A stretch of 64,000 nucleotides of DNA, from positions 62,001-126,000 of the forward strand of contig NZ_AGIK01000005.1 in the NCBI RefSeq assembly GCF_000230675.1. Direction: 5' to 3'. A program made the translations under genes and the position numbers. Each line of letters begins with the position of its first letter. Positions within the stretch are counted from its first letter, which is position 1. Below, one piece after another: positions 53,571 through 63,635 of the stretch. This DNA comes from Synechococcus sp. WH 8016 (GTDB taxonomy: Bacteria > Cyanobacteriota > Cyanobacteriia > PCC-6307 > Cyanobiaceae). Under the pieces are notes generated by a model. The model had not been told where the DNA came from. It was given only the letters and a program-made list of their open reading frames with translations, and did not search any database.

Positions 53571-55482
53571 GATCTGGCTCCACCACAACATCAGCCCATG
53601 CTGCCCGCACGAAGTCACCTGGAGTCCCGGCGGTCGGGATGTAGTACCTCACCATCGAAAACACGCGACTTTTGCCATCAGAAAGAGCACGAAACAGGTT
53701 GAAAGCCCTCTGGTTCAGGAGGGTTTGATCCAGGTGATCCCTCGGAATGACAAATGGCATCACAACCGTTGTGCACTGCTCAGGATGAAGCTGCTCCTGA
53801 TCCACAACAAAATCACAAAAGGGCTGCAGGAGAGAGCTGAATGGACTCTCAAGCAATTTGAGCTCCAAGGCGCCTGTCTGAGATCCCGCTAGACGATCCC
53901 ATTCCTGACTGAGTTGACCCGCTTCGTCTTGATCAACCACCACCATCACAGCCGTGACCTGATCGGCAATCGAACAGGCATAACGCACGGCTTCAAAAGA
54001 GGGCTGATTGAGACCACCAAGCCAAACGATGGCCTGATGGCATGGCGACGCATTCGGCTCTAGGTAAAGAGGCTCCATGCCCTGATCAGGCGCCAATAAA
54101 GCCTGCACCTCTCGAGAGCGCTTGCGAATCAAAGCGAGCCCCCACACCACCAGGGGCAGAGCAATCACCACCGTCCAGGCGCCCTCTGTGAACTTGCTCA
54201 CGATGATCACCAACAACACCACGAACGTGGAGAAGGCACCCAAGGCATTGAGCGCCATCCGCCCCTGCCAACCCGATCCACGCAAGCGCCACCAATGCAG
54301 CACCAATCCCAGCTGCGACAGCGTGAACGCCGTAAACACGCCAAGGGCATACAAATTGACCGCCACGGTGGTGTCTCCCTGGCAGATCCAAATGATCAAC
54401 GCCGACACCGCCAACAGAACGCCAATGCCGTTCTGATACACCAAACGGTCTCCCAACCAGCGCATCTGCGGCGGCAGGCAACGGTCTTCCGCAAGCATCG
54501 CCGCCAACAGAGGAAACCCAGCAAAGGCCGTATTGGCGGCCAAGACCAGAATCAGCAGGGTGGAGAGTTGCAACAGCCAAAACAAGAGGCTGCCGCTGCC
54601 AAACACACGAACACCGATCTGAGCCAAAACGGTGACTTGAGGATCTGGGGCAACGCCGTACATGAAGCCCAGGCCCGTCACGGCCAAAAGCATCGATGCA
54701 AGCAATCCACCCATCACAAGCAGCGTCACGCGGGCATTGCGCGCTGCGGGTTCACGAAACACCTGCACGCCAGTGGAGATGGCCTCAATCCCGGTCATCG
54801 CCGAACAACCAGAGCTGAATGCGCGCAAGATCAAAAACAGCCCTAAGGGCTGCAGAGCGGCCTCCAAAGGCGGCGGCTCCGGCGTCCAGCCATGGTGCAA
54901 GTTGAGGTTACTCACCCCAACAAGGGTGAGCAACAGGATCATCACCACGAAGACATAGGTGGGAATCGCAAAAACCCTGCCCGCCTCACGAAGGCCCCGC
55001 AAATTGGCCCAACCCACCAGAGCCAGCAGCAGGAGGGACAACGCCAACTCATGGGGCAGCAACGAGGGCAGCAAAGACGACAGGGCCTGGGTTCCAGCCA
55101 TCAAGCTCACGGCGGCTGTGAGCGTGTAGTCGATGAGAAGGGCTGCCGCGGCCACGAGGCTGACGTTGCGTCCCAAGTTCTCACGAGCCACCACGTAAGA
55201 ACCGCCGCCATTGGGATAGGCGGAGATCGCCTGCCGATAGGACAGCACCACAATCACGATCAACGCGATGATCGCCAGGGTGATGGGGAGCGACTGCTTG
55301 AGGGCCGAACTCCCCGCCAGGATGAGCACCCCAAGCGATGCCTCTGTGGCGTAAGCCACAGAGGAGAGAGCATCCGACGAGAGAATCGGCAAAGCCTGCA
55401 GGTTGGGCAGTCGCTCATGGGCGACTTGAGCCCGAGGCAAGGCTCGGCCAATCAGGCGTGACAGCAACGAAGCAGCCAACAC
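53563..55482 (-). CDS. APC-superfamily permease, KimA-like
   Basis: A 639-residue, 12-helix membrane protein with a cytosolic C-terminal domain of about 160 residues. The segment [20 protein letters not shown] and [20 protein letters not shown] are close to the KimA/YdaO family of potassium importers in the APC superfamily; the Asp of SSDALSSV and the PNGGG loop are the recognisable features. The start is GTG at 55482. Substrate (K+ or amino acid) is inferred from family only. Confidence 0.88.
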   Translation of the reverse strand: MLAASLLSRLIGRALPRAQVAHERLPNLQALPILSSDALSSVAYATEASLGVLILAGSSALKQSLPITLAIIALIVIVVLSYRQAISAYPNGGGSYVVARENLGRNVSLVAAAALLIDYTLTAAVSLMAGTQALSSLLPSLLPHELALSLLLLALVGWANLRGLREAGRVFAIPTYVFVVMILLLTLVGVSNLNLHHGWTPEPPPLEAALQPLGLFLILRAFSSGCSAMTGIEAISTGVQVFREPAARNARVTLLVMGGLLASMLLAVTGLGFMYGVAPDPQVTVLAQIGVRVFGSGSLLFWLLQLSTLLILVLAANTAFAGFPLLAAMLAEDRCLPPQMRWLGDRLVYQNGIGVLLAVSALIIWICQGDTTVAVNLYALGVFTAFTLSQLGLVLHWWRLRGSGWQGRMALNALGAFSTFVVLLVIIVSKFTEGAWTVVIALPLVVWGLALIRKRSREVQALLAPDQGMEPLYLEPNASPCHQAIVWLGGLNQPSFEAVRYACSIADQVTAVMVVVDQDEAGQLSQEWDRLAGSQTGALELKLLESPFSSLLQPFCDFVVDQEQLHPEQCTTVVMPFVIPRDHLDQTLLNQRAFNLFRALSDGKSRVFSMVRYYIPTAGTPGDFVRAAWADVVVEPDHA

Positions 55483-55491
55483 AGCTGCGGC

Positions 55492-56829
55492 TTACAGAGC
55501 CAAACTCTCCGGACGCGTATCGATGAGCTCCGCCAGATCCTTGAGGAAGGCAGCACCGTCAGCGCCATAAATCACCCGGTGATCAGCAGTGAGGTTCACC
55601 TGCATCTGACGCTTCACAGCGATGGAGCCGTCTTTGCCTGCCACCACGGTGGGACGAGATGCCGCAACAGCCAGGATCGCGCCGGTGCCAGGGGGCAGGA
55701 TGGCATCAAAGCGATCCACTCCAAACATTCCCAGATTGGAGAGGGTGAAGGTGCCGGTGCTGTATTCCTCCGGCTGAAGCTGCTTGCTGCGGGACCGCTT
55801 TACAAGATCCCCCCACTGACGCGACAACTCATACAGATCGGTGCGATCGGCATTGCGCAACACAGGCGTAATCAATCCGCCGTCTTCCATCGCCACGGCA
55901 ACAGCCACATTCACCTCAGCCGGATAGCTCATGCCAGAGGCCGTGGTGGCGGCATTCACCTGCGGATGCCGTGCCAAGGTCACGGCCACGGCTTTGGCCA
56001 GAAGCGCCGTCATCGTGACGCCCTTGGGCTTCACCTGCTTGTAAAACGCATCGAGCTTGTCGGTGGTGATCGTGTATCCAACGCGGAAACAGGGCACCGC
56101 CAAGCTGGCTTCCATGTTGCGGTTCACGGCCGCCTGAAGGGTATTGAAGGCCACGGTGTCGCCCGGGGCCCCAAAACTGTTCCCCGCGGGAGCCGACGGT
56201 GAAGCGGCGCCCGTGGCACCAGCCACAACAGCGGCTGACGTGCCCTCTCCCACTCTTGGTGGGGTCACCGGACGCCCGGCCGCCTTTTCAACGTCTTCCG
56301 CCTGAATACGACCATTGGGGCCAGTGCCGCGCAGACCGGCAAGGTCCACGCCCATTTGGGAGGCCAGCTTGCGCGCCCGAGGACTCACGATCAAGCGTCC
56401 ATTGCTCGCGGGTGCTGCCACGGGAGCTGAGATGGGAGCGGGAGCCGCCACGGGCGCTGGGGCAACGGGTGCCGCAGGAGGTGCCGGAGCAGGAGGTGCC
56501 GCAGCGGCTGGGGCGGTTGGCGCAGACGCTGGGGATGCTGAAGGGGCTGCGGTGGGGGCTTTGGCCTTGGCGTCCGCAATCTCTGCTTCCGTCTCAACGA
56601 TCAAGCCGATCGTTTCCCCCACGGGGGCCGTGCTTCCCGCAGGCATCAACACGGCAGCCAGGTAGCCCTCCTGAAAGGACTCCACATCCATATCGGCTTT
56701 GTCTGACTCAACAACGAGAACGGATTCGCCTCGGGCCACCTTGTCTCCGGGCTGTTTGAGCCACTCCACGATTTTGCCCTCCGTCATGGTGGAGCTGAGG
56801 GCAGGCATGAAAATGTCGTGGGTTGCCAA
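55492..56829 (-). CDS. pdhC: pyruvate dehydrogenase E2 component
   Basis: A 445-residue dihydrolipoamide acetyltransferase. The lipoyl domain carries Lys44 in VVESDKADMDVESFQ; a long Ala/Pro linker (about 90-145) follows, then a peripheral-subunit-binding domain (VSPRARKLASQMGVDLAGLR) and the catalytic domain with DHRVIYGADGAAFL, catalytic His in DHRV. It is the core of the pyruvate dehydrogenase complex, and needs LipB, encoded at 59369. Start appears to be TTG at 56829. Confidence 0.96.
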   Translation of the reverse strand: MATHDIFMPALSSTMTEGKIVEWLKQPGDKVARGESVLVVESDKADMDVESFQEGYLAAVLMPAGSTAPVGETIGLIVETEAEIADAKAKAPTAAPSASPASAPTAPAAAAPPAPAPPAAPVAPAPVAAPAPISAPVAAPASNGRLIVSPRARKLASQMGVDLAGLRGTGPNGRIQAEDVEKAAGRPVTPPRVGEGTSAAVVAGATGAASPSAPAGNSFGAPGDTVAFNTLQAAVNRNMEASLAVPCFRVGYTITTDKLDAFYKQVKPKGVTMTALLAKAVAVTLARHPQVNAATTASGMSYPAEVNVAVAVAMEDGGLITPVLRNADRTDLYELSRQWGDLVKRSRSKQLQPEEYSTGTFTLSNLGMFGVDRFDAILPPGTGAILAVAASRPTVVAGKDGSIAVKRQMQVNLTADHRVIYGADGAAFLKDLAELIDTRPESLAL

Positions 56830-56873
56830 AACCGTCTCCAGAAGAGCTAATCAGACAGATTTTACGGCCCGGG

Positions 56874-57317
56874 TCAGCCCTGATCGATCGACTCGATCAC
56901 GCCATCGCGCACTACGAGAGAGACCTGCATCTTGCTGACCAAATTATCGCCAACTTTGACGTCGCAAAAGCTATCGAGTTGACCCTGTTCAACGATCTGA
57001 TCCAGCTCTAGCTCACGAACTTGAGCCTGTTGTTGCAGCAGGTTTCGCTTTTGTTCCTCGAGCTCTGAGCGCTTGGCTGCCACCTGCTGCTGCACCTGTG
57101 CCACCTGATCCTGCACGCGGGGGTCGAGCGGATTCGCACTTTGACGACGCACTTCGTCCACCACTTGCTGTCCCTCTTGCTCCAGCTGGGCAAGCTGCTG
57201 ATCCGTGGTGGCGATGCCATTGCTCAACTCGCGCTCAGCCTCCTCCTTCCATGAGGGAGTCACCACCGCACGAATGGTGATCGAGCGCTTAATCGTGAGG
57301 GTGTTGCCGTCCGACAT
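56874..57317 (-). CDS. YlqD-like protein
   Basis: A 147-residue protein: N-terminal beta segment (LTIKRSITIRAVVTPSWKEE), a long coiled coil rich in Gln and Glu (about 40-110) and a C-terminal beta domain (VGDNLVSKMQVSLVVRDGVI). This matches the YlqD family of unknown function found in cyanobacteria and Firmicutes. It is between pdhC and the acyl-CoA synthetase on the same strand. Confidence 0.82.
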   Translation of the reverse strand: MSDGNTLTIKRSITIRAVVTPSWKEEAERELSNGIATTDQQLAQLEQEGQQVVDEVRRQSANPLDPRVQDQVAQVQQQVAAKRSELEEQKRNLLQQQAQVRELELDQIVEQGQLDSFCDVKVGDNLVSKMQVSLVVRDGVIESIDQG

Positions 57318-57400
57318 AAAATTAATGACGTGGAGCCAAGGGTCCCAGTCCAGTGGCTGCAGGTCAACCCAAATCAGGGGATGCAGGTATCAGCATCTAT

Positions 57401-59347
57401 TCAGCTTCCGTAAAGAGCGTTAATCGACTCCCGGTCACGCCCGCTGATCCGATCGCGACGCTGCTTCAAGGTCTGCGTGAGCAAGCCGTTTTCAATCGTG
57501 AATGGCGCCACCAAAACCACACCCATCACCCGTTCATCCGAGCGGGCTCCAACCCGCAAACTCAGCAGACGATTCAGTTCCCCACGCAGCAGACGCCGCA
57601 AGTCTTGATCGCCTGGAGTCCCCCCAAGATCAGCCGGCAAACGGAGACCCTGCTCTGCCCCCCAGGCCAACATCGCTTCGAGGCGCGGCACAACCAAGGC
57701 CGCCAGCTGGCGTTGATCTTGACCAACAAGCATCACCTGTTCAATCAAGGGGCTTGAAACCAGCTCCTCCTCCAAAGGTGCCGGCTCAATGTTTTCACCG
57801 CTGCTGAGCACGATCGTGTCCTTGGCACGCCCCGTCAGGACCACCGAACCATCGGGCAAGAGCATGCCCAGATCACCGGTATCAAACCAGCCATCGGCAT
57901 CGAGCACTTTTGCTGTGGCCTCTGGACGACGCAGATAGCCAGCCATCACCTGGGGGCCGCGCACCAAAACAACACCACATTCACGAAACCCGAGCGGCTG
58001 ACGCGTCTCAGCATCCACGATCCGGAACTCCGTATCCGGCAAGGGCTGGCCTGAACTTCCGCGAATGTTGCGCCATGGACGCCGGCAACTCACGACCGGG
58101 CTGGTTTCAGTGAGGCCATAGCCCACCAACAACTCAATCCCCACCGCCTCAAAAAAGGAATCCACATGAGGAGCGATCGCTCCTCCTCCATTGATGGGGA
58201 AGCGCAGCTGACCACCACTGAGCTGCAACCTCAGCTTTGGCCAGATCAGCTTGGATGCCAGCGCATGGGCGGGCCAGCGTCCGGCAGATTTCAAGCGCGC
58301 CATCATGCGCTGACGGCGACCCAGGGGCATCAGCATCAGGTTGCGACGCTGACGCCGGGCCAAGCAATAGGCACTGCTATTGGCGAGCGCCGCGCGCAGC
58401 AGGCGCTGCCTGGAGGCAGGAAATGTTTTGAGGACATCCTCAAACCCGGCTTGCACCGCCTCCCAAAGACGCGGCACCGTGACCATCACCACAGGCTTCA
58501 CCCTGGGGAGATCACGTTTGAGCTGTTTGATCGTGGTGTAGCTCTGCGAACAGGCGCAGGAAAAGAAGTAATACTCCGCACTGCGTTCATAGGCATGCCA
58601 GATCGGCAACACGCTGAGAACGGGAGCTCCGGGCTCTGGGCGAGCGACGCAACTCAAGCTGCGCATCTGATGCAGCAGGTTGGCGTGAGTGAGCGGAACG
58701 CCCTTGGGCTGACCGGTGGTTCCAGAGGTGTAGAGGATGGTGGCTGTTGTGCTTGCAGCGCTGGCGGCATCTCGGCCAGCGTCTGGATCCGGTGCCTGTT
58801 GCCCGGCTCCAGCCGCCAAAAGATCAGCCCAAGTGATCACGTCTGGATCCACAGCATCGCCCTCGAGCTGCAGCACAAAGCGCAGCTGGCTGCGCAGCTG
58901 ATCAGGCAATTGCAGCCGTTGCCATAGGTCCGCGTTTTGAACCACCAAAGCCACGGCCTTGGCGTCTTCGAGGATGTAGCGCAGCTCCTCGACAGGAGCC
59001 GAGGCGCCACGCACCGCATCGGCCGCACCAGCGCGCATCAAACCCTGATCAGCCATCAGCCAGCGAGGACTGTTTTCGGCAAACAGTCCCACCACATCGC
59101 CCTCACGAATCCCCAAGGAACGAAACCCTGCTGCTGCCGTTGCAATCCGTTGCGACAACTCCGCGTAGGTGAAATGCTCCGGATGGGCGGCATGGGGAGC
59201 ATCCACAGCCAACAGCGCTCCATGGCGTTGCTCAAGCCAGGGCCAAAGTTGATCCACGCGCCCCAGGCCTTGCACATGCTGCTGACGGGCGAGTGATTTC
59301 AACTCCCAAGGCGTTGGTCGCCAGCTGGCCTGTGCAAACGAACCCAC
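57401..59347 (-). CDS. long-chain acyl-CoA (or acyl-ACP) synthetase
   Basis: A 648-residue AMP-forming enzyme: TILYTSGTTGQPKGVPLTHA (P-loop), LLVGYGLTETSPVVSCRRPW, GWFDTGDLGMLLPDGSVVL and the C-terminal domain with ENIEPAPLEEEL. In cyanobacteria such an enzyme is usually an acyl-ACP synthetase (Aas) that recycles free fatty acids; acyl-CoA use cannot be excluded. Start GTG at 59347. Its gene begins 21 bases from the lipB stop. Confidence 0.93.
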   Translation of the reverse strand: MGSFAQASWRPTPWELKSLARQQHVQGLGRVDQLWPWLEQRHGALLAVDAPHAAHPEHFTYAELSQRIATAAAGFRSLGIREGDVVGLFAENSPRWLMADQGLMRAGAADAVRGASAPVEELRYILEDAKAVALVVQNADLWQRLQLPDQLRSQLRFVLQLEGDAVDPDVITWADLLAAGAGQQAPDPDAGRDAASAASTTATILYTSGTTGQPKGVPLTHANLLHQMRSLSCVARPEPGAPVLSVLPIWHAYERSAEYYFFSCACSQSYTTIKQLKRDLPRVKPVVMVTVPRLWEAVQAGFEDVLKTFPASRQRLLRAALANSSAYCLARRQRRNLMLMPLGRRQRMMARLKSAGRWPAHALASKLIWPKLRLQLSGGQLRFPINGGGAIAPHVDSFFEAVGIELLVGYGLTETSPVVSCRRPWRNIRGSSGQPLPDTEFRIVDAETRQPLGFRECGVVLVRGPQVMAGYLRRPEATAKVLDADGWFDTGDLGMLLPDGSVVLTGRAKDTIVLSSGENIEPAPLEEELVSSPLIEQVMLVGQDQRQLAALVVPRLEAMLAWGAEQGLRLPADLGGTPGDQDLRRLLRGELNRLLSLRVGARSDERVMGVVLVAPFTIENGLLTQTLKQRRDRISGRDRESINALYGS

Positions 59348-59368
59348 AACGTTGTTTTCAGCTTGCGC

Positions 59369-60169
59369 CTAGGAGTACCACCCAGAATCAAGACCAGCAA
59401 GGTCGCACCAGCTGAGGGACAGACGCTGGGCCAGTGCATCCCGCAGCAGTGGCTGCACGACCGCAGGGGTGATGCCAGGAATCCAATGCTGCAAACGATC
59501 CACCGGACGATCGGAAATGCCACAGGGCACAACCTGTGCAAACCCTTCCATGCCGCACGACACGTTGAAAGCAAGGCCGTGCTGCGTGATCCAGCGACGA
59601 CATCCCACCCCGATGGCCGCCACCTTTCGCCCCTCAAGCCAAACCCCCGTGAGGCCTGAGATGCGTTGCCCCGTCAAGCCCAATGCCGCCAACACATCGA
59701 TCACCACCTGTTCGAGCTGATGCATGTACCAATGCAGATCGGGTTCACGCCGGCGCAGGTCCAACACCGGATAGACCACCAACTGCCCTGGAGCGTGATG
59801 GGTGACCTCCCCGCCACGATCGATGCGATGCAGGGGCGCTGGCGGATGGTCTGGCTCAAAGCGCAAGTGATCCTCCGTCGCTCCCCGACCAAGGGTGAAG
59901 CAAGGCGGATGTTGAAGAATCCACACCGCTTCTCTGTCTGAGCCTTCCGCAGCAAGCAATCGCTGCTGCCAGAGTCGTTGCCACTCCCAGGCCTGGAGAA
60001 ACGGCACGGGCGCAACCGGCTCAAAAAGAAATGCCGCAGACCGGTTTCCTGCGTCTGGGGCAGTTAGTAGGTTGCCGGTAGAACCAGGCAAAGGGGACCG
60101 CCATGAAGCTTCTGATCCATGGTCGCAATTTGGATGTGACGCCCGCACTGCGGGAATACACCGAAACAA
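59369..60169 (-). CDS. lipB: lipoyl(octanoyl) transferase (start uncertain)
   Basis: The enzyme core is complete: [39 protein letters not shown] (Lys), [12 protein letters not shown] and [12 protein letters not shown], with the catalytic Cys in PCG. It transfers octanoate from ACP to lipoyl domains. The first 50 residues of the frame overlap the divergent hpf start and have no family character; a start near codon 40 would be normal, but no good ATG or GTG is visible there, so the true start is unresolved. Confidence 0.92.
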   Translation of the reverse strand: MFRCIPAVRASHPNCDHGSEASWRSPLPGSTGNLLTAPDAGNRSAAFLFEPVAPVPFLQAWEWQRLWQQRLLAAEGSDREAVWILQHPPCFTLGRGATEDHLRFEPDHPPAPLHRIDRGGEVTHHAPGQLVVYPVLDLRRREPDLHWYMHQLEQVVIDVLAALGLTGQRISGLTGVWLEGRKVAAIGVGCRRWITQHGLAFNVSCGMEGFAQVVPCGISDRPVDRLQHWIPGITPAVVQPLLRDALAQRLSLSWCDLAGLDSGWYS

Positions 60170-60678
60170 AACTGGAACGGGCCATCCATCACTTCGACGA
60201 CCTCGTCAAGGAAGCAGATGTGCACCTATCCGTCGCCAGAAACCCCCGGGTGCCGCAACAAACCGCTGAAGTCACCGTGTTTGCCAACGGCACGGTGATC
60301 CGCGCCCAGGAGAGAAGCGAAAACCTTTACGCCAGCATCGATCTGGTCGCGAGCAAGCTGGCGCGCCAGCTGCGACGGTTCAAGGAACGCCACAGCGACC
60401 ATGGCCATCGCACCACCCCTACGGCGGCGAATGACGTCCTGCTCACGGAACGTCCCACGGAAGACTCCCTGCTCGAAGGGAAAGAAGCGCAGCTCCCAAG
60501 CCCAGGCATTCGGCGCAAATATTTCGCGATGCCAGCGATGAGTCTCGAAGAGGCACGCCATCAACTCGAGATGATCGACCACGACTTTTACCTCTTCCGA
60601 GACAAAGAAAGCGGTGAGCTCCAGGTGATTTATCACCGCAATCACGGTGGTTTTGGCGTAATCCAAGCGCGGAATTAA
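60103..60678 (+). CDS. hpf: long-form ribosome hibernation promoting factor
   Basis: A 191-residue protein with an N-terminal HPF/YfiA domain ([20 protein letters not shown] to about residue 100; [20 protein letters not shown]) and a C-terminal dimerisation domain ([20 protein letters not shown]). It dimerises stationary-phase ribosomes; the cyanobacterial form is known as LrtA, light-repressed. A strong AAAGGGGACC leader precedes the ATG at 60103. Confidence 0.96.
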   Translation: MKLLIHGRNLDVTPALREYTETKLERAIHHFDDLVKEADVHLSVARNPRVPQQTAEVTVFANGTVIRAQERSENLYASIDLVASKLARQLRRFKERHSDHGHRTTPTAANDVLLTERPTEDSLLEGKEAQLPSPGIRRKYFAMPAMSLEEARHQLEMIDHDFYLFRDKESGELQVIYHRNHGGFGVIQARN

Positions 60679-60700
60679 GGCCAGTGCTTGCCCCACAACG

Positions 60701-61381
60701 ATGACCGCGTCGCCGCGTCAGCGGGAGCTTCCTGAGCTCCCGCCCTTGATCCATCAAGCCGTTTTAGATCCACTCTTGGACGAGGAGGCCCTGCACAACC
60801 TTTGCGATGCGGGAAGGTTGCTGGGCTTCGGGGGGCTCTGCACCAGCCTCTGCCACCTGGAAGCGGTCCGAAATCGCATTGGACCAAGCGGTCGTCTTCG
60901 CCTGTTCGCCGTTGTGGACTTCCCCTTCGGAACGATTCCAGCGGAGCTCAAACGGGCGCAGGCGGAATGGGCCGCAGCCAGGGGAGCGGATGCCCTTGAT
61001 GTGGTGCCAAACCTCGCTGCCATCACAGCGGGGCGGGCGGAGGCCTATGCGGAAGAACTTGCAAAAATTTGCGATCTCGGCTTACCGGTCACGGTGATTT
61101 TGGATGTCAACCGCTTGCCGCCAGAGCGGCTGAGCTTGGCTGTCGAAGCCGCCATCGATGCCGGTGCTGCGTGCCTGCAAGCAGGCAACGGATTTGGAGC
61201 GGCCACCACTCCGCTGCAAGTGCGCAAGCTCAAGGAACTTGCCAGGGGGAATTGCGCCATCAAGGCGGCCGGGGGCATTCAACGGTTGGAAACGGCCCTG
61301 GATCTTGTGGAAGAGGGCGCCACAGCCCTGGGAACCAGCCATGGCCCAGCGTTGATTCAGGCTCTCCGGCATCCGCAATGA
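60701..61381 (+). CDS. deoC: deoxyribose-phosphate aldolase
   Basis: A 226-residue TIM-barrel aldolase: LGFGGLCTSLCHLEAVRNRI, VVDFPFGTIPAELKRAQAEW, DALDVVPNLAAI and the Schiff-base lysine in CAIKAAGGIQRLE. It splits 2-deoxyribose-5-phosphate into glyceraldehyde-3-phosphate and acetaldehyde. It lies 22 bases after hpf and its stop overlaps the recO start (ATGA), so the three genes probably form an operon. Confidence 0.95.
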   Translation: MTASPRQRELPELPPLIHQAVLDPLLDEEALHNLCDAGRLLGFGGLCTSLCHLEAVRNRIGPSGRLRLFAVVDFPFGTIPAELKRAQAEWAAARGADALDVVPNLAAITAGRAEAYAEELAKICDLGLPVTVILDVNRLPPERLSLAVEAAIDAGAACLQAGNGFGAATTPLQVRKLKELARGNCAIKAAGGIQRLETALDLVEEGATALGTSHGPALIQALRHPQ

Positions 61382-62211
61382 GCCCGGAACGGCGAATCGA
61401 AGGATTGGCCTTAAAGGTGGGCCCCCTCGGAGAGCACGACAGGCTGCTCACCCTGCTCAGCGATGACGTCGGCCTGATTCGCCTGGCCGTTCCAGGGGCG
61501 CGTAAACCTCGCAGCAGCCTGGCGGCAGCGGTTCCCCTCACCACCCTGGAGCTGCAGGTGGGAGGACGCAGCGGCCTGCTTCGGGTGCGCCAACTGCGGG
61601 TGCAACACAATTTCGGCAACGTGGGCCAACGATTGGAAACGCTCACAGCCGCCCAGGCTCTGTCTGAGCTTTCGATCTCGTTGGTCGCTGGAGATGATCC
61701 CGTACCCGGAATGCTCAGTGTGGTCTTGATGCATCTCGAGCGTCTCGAGCTGCTGGCGAGGAATCAGGGTGAAGCTCAACGTGAAAGCGCTGAGGGCGAG
61801 CGTGTAGATCGAACCCTGGCAACGCTTGTTCAGGCCTGCGTTCACCTGCTCGCACTAGGCGGCTACGGCCTGCCTCTGCAAACGTGTTGCCGCACTGGAG
61901 CCGCCCTCTCTCCACCGATCGGGAATTGGGACTGGCGCTGCAGCCTGCTGGCGGACGAAGGTCTGGCCATCGGTGCGCAAGCTGGAGCAGCCATCCAGAT
62001 CAACCCCTCCGAACTAGCCCTGCTTCAGCGCTTAACGCGGCTTGAACTGCCGGAACGCCAAGACGGCGGCTTGATGGGACCCAGAACCGTTTGGCTCAGA
62101 CTTTTTACCCTTTTGGAGTGCTGGTGCCGCGTGCATCTCCCAAGGCCCGTACGCTCCTTTGCCATGGTGAAAGAGGCTGTTCACGCTACGGCCAGTGGTG
62201 GGCGATCATGA
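61378..62211 (+). CDS. recO: DNA repair protein RecO
   Basis: A 277-residue protein with an N-terminal OB fold (RRIEGLALKVGPLGEHDRLL, LLTLLSDDVGLIRLAVPGAR) and the RecO C-terminal domain (LQTCCRTGAALSPPIGNWDW, cysteine pair included). RecO loads RecA onto gapped DNA with RecR. The frame is open well upstream inside deoC, but the ATGA overlap at 61378 is the natural start. It overlaps the next gene by about 17 bases. Confidence 0.94.
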   Translation: MSPERRIEGLALKVGPLGEHDRLLTLLSDDVGLIRLAVPGARKPRSSLAAAVPLTTLELQVGGRSGLLRVRQLRVQHNFGNVGQRLETLTAAQALSELSISLVAGDDPVPGMLSVVLMHLERLELLARNQGEAQRESAEGERVDRTLATLVQACVHLLALGGYGLPLQTCCRTGAALSPPIGNWDWRCSLLADEGLAIGAQAGAAIQINPSELALLQRLTRLELPERQDGGLMGPRTVWLRLFTLLECWCRVHLPRPVRSFAMVKEAVHATASGGRS

Positions 62212-63613
62212 TCCGGCGAATGAACACATTTTGAGCGGCCCCTCCCTAAATAGTCCGGACCCGGCCCTGCCCACGAGCGCCAATCCCGAAGGTCGCCGCG
62301 GCCTTCAGGCCGTGATCCATTTCGATGGCTTCCGACGCCTCTGGGTCGGCCAGATCTTCTCCCAACTTGCGGACAAGTTCTACATCGTGTTGATGGTGTA
62401 TTTGATTGCCCAGTACTGGGTGACCAACACGCCGGATAGCAATGGCGCCCTTGCTGAAATCGCCTCTGCGATTCGCATGGATTTCGAAACGCGAGCCCAA
62501 CGGATCACCTTGCTGGCTACCGGCATCTATGTGGCCAACACCATCCCAGCGATGGTGCTCGGATCCGTGGCGGGGGTGTGGGTCGACCGCTGGCCCAAAC
62601 GCAGGGTGATGGTGGCCTCCAATGGCCTAAGGGCGCTGCTTGTGCTGTGCACTCCTCTGTTCCTGATCCCTGGGCCGCACTGGTTTGGGCTGAGCTGGGG
62701 ATATTGGGCCCTGTTGGTGATGACCTTTCTTGAATCGGTTCTCACCCAGTTTTTCGCCCCCGCTGAGCAAGCCTCGATCCCACTGCTGGTGCCCAGAGAA
62801 CACCTGCTGGCCGCCAACTCCCTGTATCAAGCCACAAGCATGGGGGCCACGATCGTGGGCTTTGCCCTAGGCGATCCAATCCTGCGAGGACTCAACCACC
62901 TGCTTCAAACGGTGGGCATCAACGGCGGCGAATTTCTGCTGCTTCCGTTCTGTTATGGGATGGCAGCCATCAGCCTGAGCACCATCCAGATGCGCGAACC
63001 GCCGCGAAAGGACAGCAGCGAATCGGTCTGGAAAGAAATCGTGGCAGGCATTCAGGTGCTTCGAGAGCAGTCATCTGTCCGTGGAGCGATGGTGCATCTC
63101 GTGGTGCTCTACAGCCTCCTAGCCGCGCTGTATGTGCTGGCGATCAGCCTGGCGTCTGCCATCCAAGGGTTAGGGCCAACAGGCTTCGGCACCCTGCTGG
63201 CGATGAGCGGACTCGGGATGGCCATTGGCGCGGTGCTGGTGGCCCAAATGGGCCATCGCTTCAGCCGTCGTCGCCTCGCCGCGGCCGGACTGGGCACGAT
63301 CACCTGGTGCCTGATCATGCTTGGCCAACTGCGCGGAAATCTCAGCACCACCCTGCTGTTGTGCGGCGTCTTGGGCATTGGTGCCGCTCTCGTTGCGATT
63401 CCGGCTCAGACCACCATTCAAGAGGACACCCCTGAATCGCAGCGGGGTCGGGTCTTTGGGCTACAAAACAACCTGATCAACATTGCTCTCAGCCTGCCCC
63501 TGGTTCTGGCCGGTGCCCTGGTGAGCAGCATTGGCTTGATCCCGGTGCTCTGGGTGCTTGCGGCCCTGTCTCTCGCTGCCGCTCTATGGGAGCGCCCTTG
63601 GGAGCGCTGCTAA
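62195..63613 (+). CDS. MFS transporter
   Basis: A 472-residue major-facilitator protein with about 12 helices: GFRRLWVGQIFSQLADKFYI at the first helix, VAGVWVDRWPKRRVMVASNG (motif A, loop 2-3) and MSGLGMAIGAVLVAQMGHRF in the second half. The family is like bacterial drug-efflux or macrolide-type (MefA-like) exporters; substrate unknown. The start is uncertain: GTG 62195 overlaps recO, and a TTG near 62231 would avoid this. Confidence 0.88.
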   Translation: MVGDHDPANEHILSGPSLNSPDPALPTSANPEGRRGLQAVIHFDGFRRLWVGQIFSQLADKFYIVLMVYLIAQYWVTNTPDSNGALAEIASAIRMDFETRAQRITLLATGIYVANTIPAMVLGSVAGVWVDRWPKRRVMVASNGLRALLVLCTPLFLIPGPHWFGLSWGYWALLVMTFLESVLTQFFAPAEQASIPLLVPREHLLAANSLYQATSMGATIVGFALGDPILRGLNHLLQTVGINGGEFLLLPFCYGMAAISLSTIQMREPPRKDSSESVWKEIVAGIQVLREQSSVRGAMVHLVVLYSLLAALYVLAISLASAIQGLGPTGFGTLLAMSGLGMAIGAVLVAQMGHRFSRRRLAAAGLGTITWCLIMLGQLRGNLSTTLLLCGVLGIGAALVAIPAQTTIQEDTPESQRGRVFGLQNNLINIALSLPLVLAGALVSSIGLIPVLWVLAALSLAAALWERPWERC

Positions 63614-63635
63614 CTTCAGACTCGGCTTTGAAACG

